Origin: Flavobacteriia bacterium
GTDB taxonomy: Bacteria > Bacteroidota > Bacteroidia > Flavobacteriales > Flavobacteriaceae
Assembly (NCBI GenBank): GCA_003973375.1
Contig: QNYL01000159.1
Location: forward strand, 1 to 7,093
Length of the DNA stretch: 7,093 nt
Reading direction: 5' to 3'
Shown here: in pieces, positions 5,745 through 7,093 of the stretch
Layout of the letters: every line of letters begins with the position of its first letter
Position numbering within the stretch: the first letter of the stretch is position 1
Notes under the pieces: model-generated
What the model was told of the DNA's origin: nothing
Database searches by the model: none
Seen by the model: only the letters and a program-made list of their open reading frames with translations
Position numbers and translations under genes: made by a program

Positions 5745-7093
5745 ATGCCTAAAAGATTTTTTAAAAATAGTGCTACTTATACTTCACGATGGATTGTCCT
5801 TTTGATTGATCTTTCTATAAGTTTACAAGCGTTTTTCTTTGCCTATCTCATCAGGTTTAATTTTACCTTAAATTTTGGTGGATATGACCTTTTATTCCAC
5901 CTTCCATATGTTGGAATAGTTTCTCTTATCGGTTTTTTAATCGTAGGTTCTTATAAAGGGATTGTCAGGCATACGGGTATTAAAGATGCTATTCAGGTTT
6001 TCTGGGCAGTAACCATCATCATGGCGATGTTATTGGTTGCATCCCTTATGACAGAGCGTTTTGATCAATATCGTGATTTTTTTATTCCTATTTCGATCAT
6101 TTTGATTCATTATTTACTGAATATAGTACTTCTGATTTCAAGCAGATTTATTTTTAAATATGTCTTTGAACGAATTGTAGGAAGTTTTAACCCGATAAAA
6201 AATGTTCTTATTTACGGGGCGGGAGATTCTGGATTAATTACTTATAATACATTAAATAGCAGTTCCGTAACCAATTATCGTGTAGTTGGCTTTTTAGATG
6301 AAAGTAAAATAAAAATTGGTAAACAATTCAACAGAATAAAAATATTTGATCCTGAAAAAATAGATAAAGCTTTTATCAATAAACATAAAATTACTGAGAT
6401 CATTGTTTCAATACAGAATATCAAACCTTTTGTACTTTTTGAAAAAGTGGAGAAGTTGACTCAGTTGCCGGTTAAAGTTAAGATTGTACCTCCGGTGCAA
6501 ATGTGGATCGATGGAGATTTGAATGTAAATCAAATAAAAGAAGTAAAGATTGAAGACCTTTTGGGAAGAAAACAAATACAGATCAATAATCCTGTTATAC
6601 AAAACGATTTAATGGATAAAACCATCCTGATTACAGGAGCAGCAGGATCAATTGGCAGTGAACTTTCAACTCAGATAAGCCAGTATAAATATAAAGATCT
6701 GATCCTTTTGGATCAGGCAGAATCAGAATTGTACAATCTTCAGCAGGATTTTAAACGAAAAGGTGTTGAGAAATTTTCTGTTGAATTGGCCGATATTCGC
6801 GATCAGAAAAGGATGAAAGATATCTTTGAAAAATACGATATTAATATAATCTTTCATGCAGCAGCTTACAAACATGTGCCTTTGATGGAGGCAAATCCCT
6901 ATGAGGCAGTTCGGGTAAATGTTCATGGAACCGGAACGGTGATGAGCCTCGCAGTGGCATATAATGTAGATAAGTTTGTAATGGTTTCCACGGATAAAGC
7001 TGTAAATCCTACCAATGTGATGGGGGCAACCAAGAGAGTGGCTGAGATCTATGCAAACAGTTTAAACGGTACAGGTAAAACTAAATTTGTAAC
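5745..7093 (+). CDS. Nucleotide-sugar 4,6-dehydratase of the PglF/CapD membrane family (3' end outside window)
   Basis: The first 449 codons of a polysaccharide-biosynthesis or glycosylation enzyme that is usually about 600-650 residues. Four hydrophobic segments lie at about 15-36, 48-70, 84-103 and 111-135. A first Rossmann-like domain follows, with YGAGDSG at 157-163 and the VVGFLDE strand at 180-186. The catalytic short-chain dehydrogenase domain opens with TGAAGSIGSE (297-306, NAD(P) binding), then ADIRD (349-353), HAAAYKHVPLME (371-382), VSTDKAVNPTNVMGATKR (414-431). The T416-D417-K418 triad and M426 in place of the usual catalytic Tyr, with K430, match the large-membrane-type UDP-GlcNAc 4,6-dehydratases such as PglF. 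The likely product is UDP-4-keto-6-deoxy-GlcNAc, feeding 2,4-diacetamido-trideoxy-hexose or related sugars; the exact substrate is inferred. The ATG at 5745 follows the prohibitin gene by 22 bp, so co-transcription is possible. It probably opens a capsule, exopolysaccharide or glycan locus to the right. Confidence 0.93.
   Translation, partial: MPKRFFKNSATYTSRWIVLLIDLSISLQAFFFAYLIRFNFTLNFGGYDLLFHLPYVGIVSLIGFLIVGSYKGIVRHTGIKDAIQVFWAVTIIMAMLLVASLMTERFDQYRDFFIPISIILIHYLLNIVLLISSRFIFKYVFERIVGSFNPIKNVLIYGAGDSGLITYNTLNSSSVTNYRVVGFLDESKIKIGKQFNRIKIFDPEKIDKAFINKHKITEIIVSIQNIKPFVLFEKVEKLTQLPVKVKIVPPVQMWIDGDLNVNQIKEVKIEDLLGRKQIQINNPVIQNDLMDKTILITGAAGSIGSELSTQISQYKYKDLILLDQAESELYNLQQDFKRKGVEKFSVELADIRDQKRMKDIFEKYDINIIFHAAAYKHVPLMEANPYEAVRVNVHGTGTVMSLAVAYNVDKFVMVSTDKAVNPTNVMGATKRVAEIYANSLNGTGKTKFV

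Noticed and set aside
6699..6716. Perfect 7-bp inverted repeat CTGATCC-TTTT-GGATCAG
   Set aside because: It lies inside the dehydratase coding sequence, encodes conserved-looking residues (LILLDQ), has no following T-run, and is made of the GATC-rich codons common here; it is unlikely to be a terminator or operator.
6408..6926. Two minus-strand reading frames of 64 and 67 codons
   Set aside because: They lie opposite the conserved catalytic domain of the dehydratase and have no recognisable motifs; they are shadows of its coding frame.

Overview
The window looks like ordinary chromosomal DNA of a Bacteroidota bacterium, probably of the Flavobacteriia/Sphingobacteriia type. The evidence is low GC, very AT-rich gene spacers, weak or absent Shine-Dalgarno sequences, a perfect TAnnTTTG-type -7 promoter element in front of the leftward genes, and the family signatures of the proteins. 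I see no phage, insertion sequence, CRISPR array, tRNA or rRNA.

The layout is two divergent transcription units around an AT-rich spacer (1173-1407). Leftward, a single-pass membrane protein with tetratricopeptide repeats (408-1172) is followed 9 bp later by ribH, lumazine synthase of riboflavin biosynthesis, which runs off the left edge. Rightward are recF (1408-2514), a DUF721/DciA-like gene (2524-2820), a large membrane-anchored von Willebrand A (VWA) protein (2841-4856), an SPFH/prohibitin-family membrane protein (4895-5722) and a PglF/CapD-type nucleotide-sugar 4,6-dehydratase (5745 to the right edge). Rightward gaps are 9, 20, 38 and 22 bp, so all five genes could share one transcript, although promoters inside the genes cannot be excluded.

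Functionally, recF plus dciA form a DNA replication and repair pair (gap repair and loading of the replicative helicase). Their adjacency matches the recF-DUF721 part of the dnaA-dnaN-recF-DUF721-gyrB cluster of other phyla. The VWA protein and the prohibitin homologue are both membrane proteins and may act together at the cytoplasmic membrane; this pair is the least characterised part of the window. The last gene probably opens or belongs to a surface polysaccharide or protein-glycosylation locus continuing to the right. No clearly new system is visible. The best points for a second look are the VWA-prohibitin pair, the Met-for-Tyr dehydratase active site, and a strong excess of GATC in the rightward genes.
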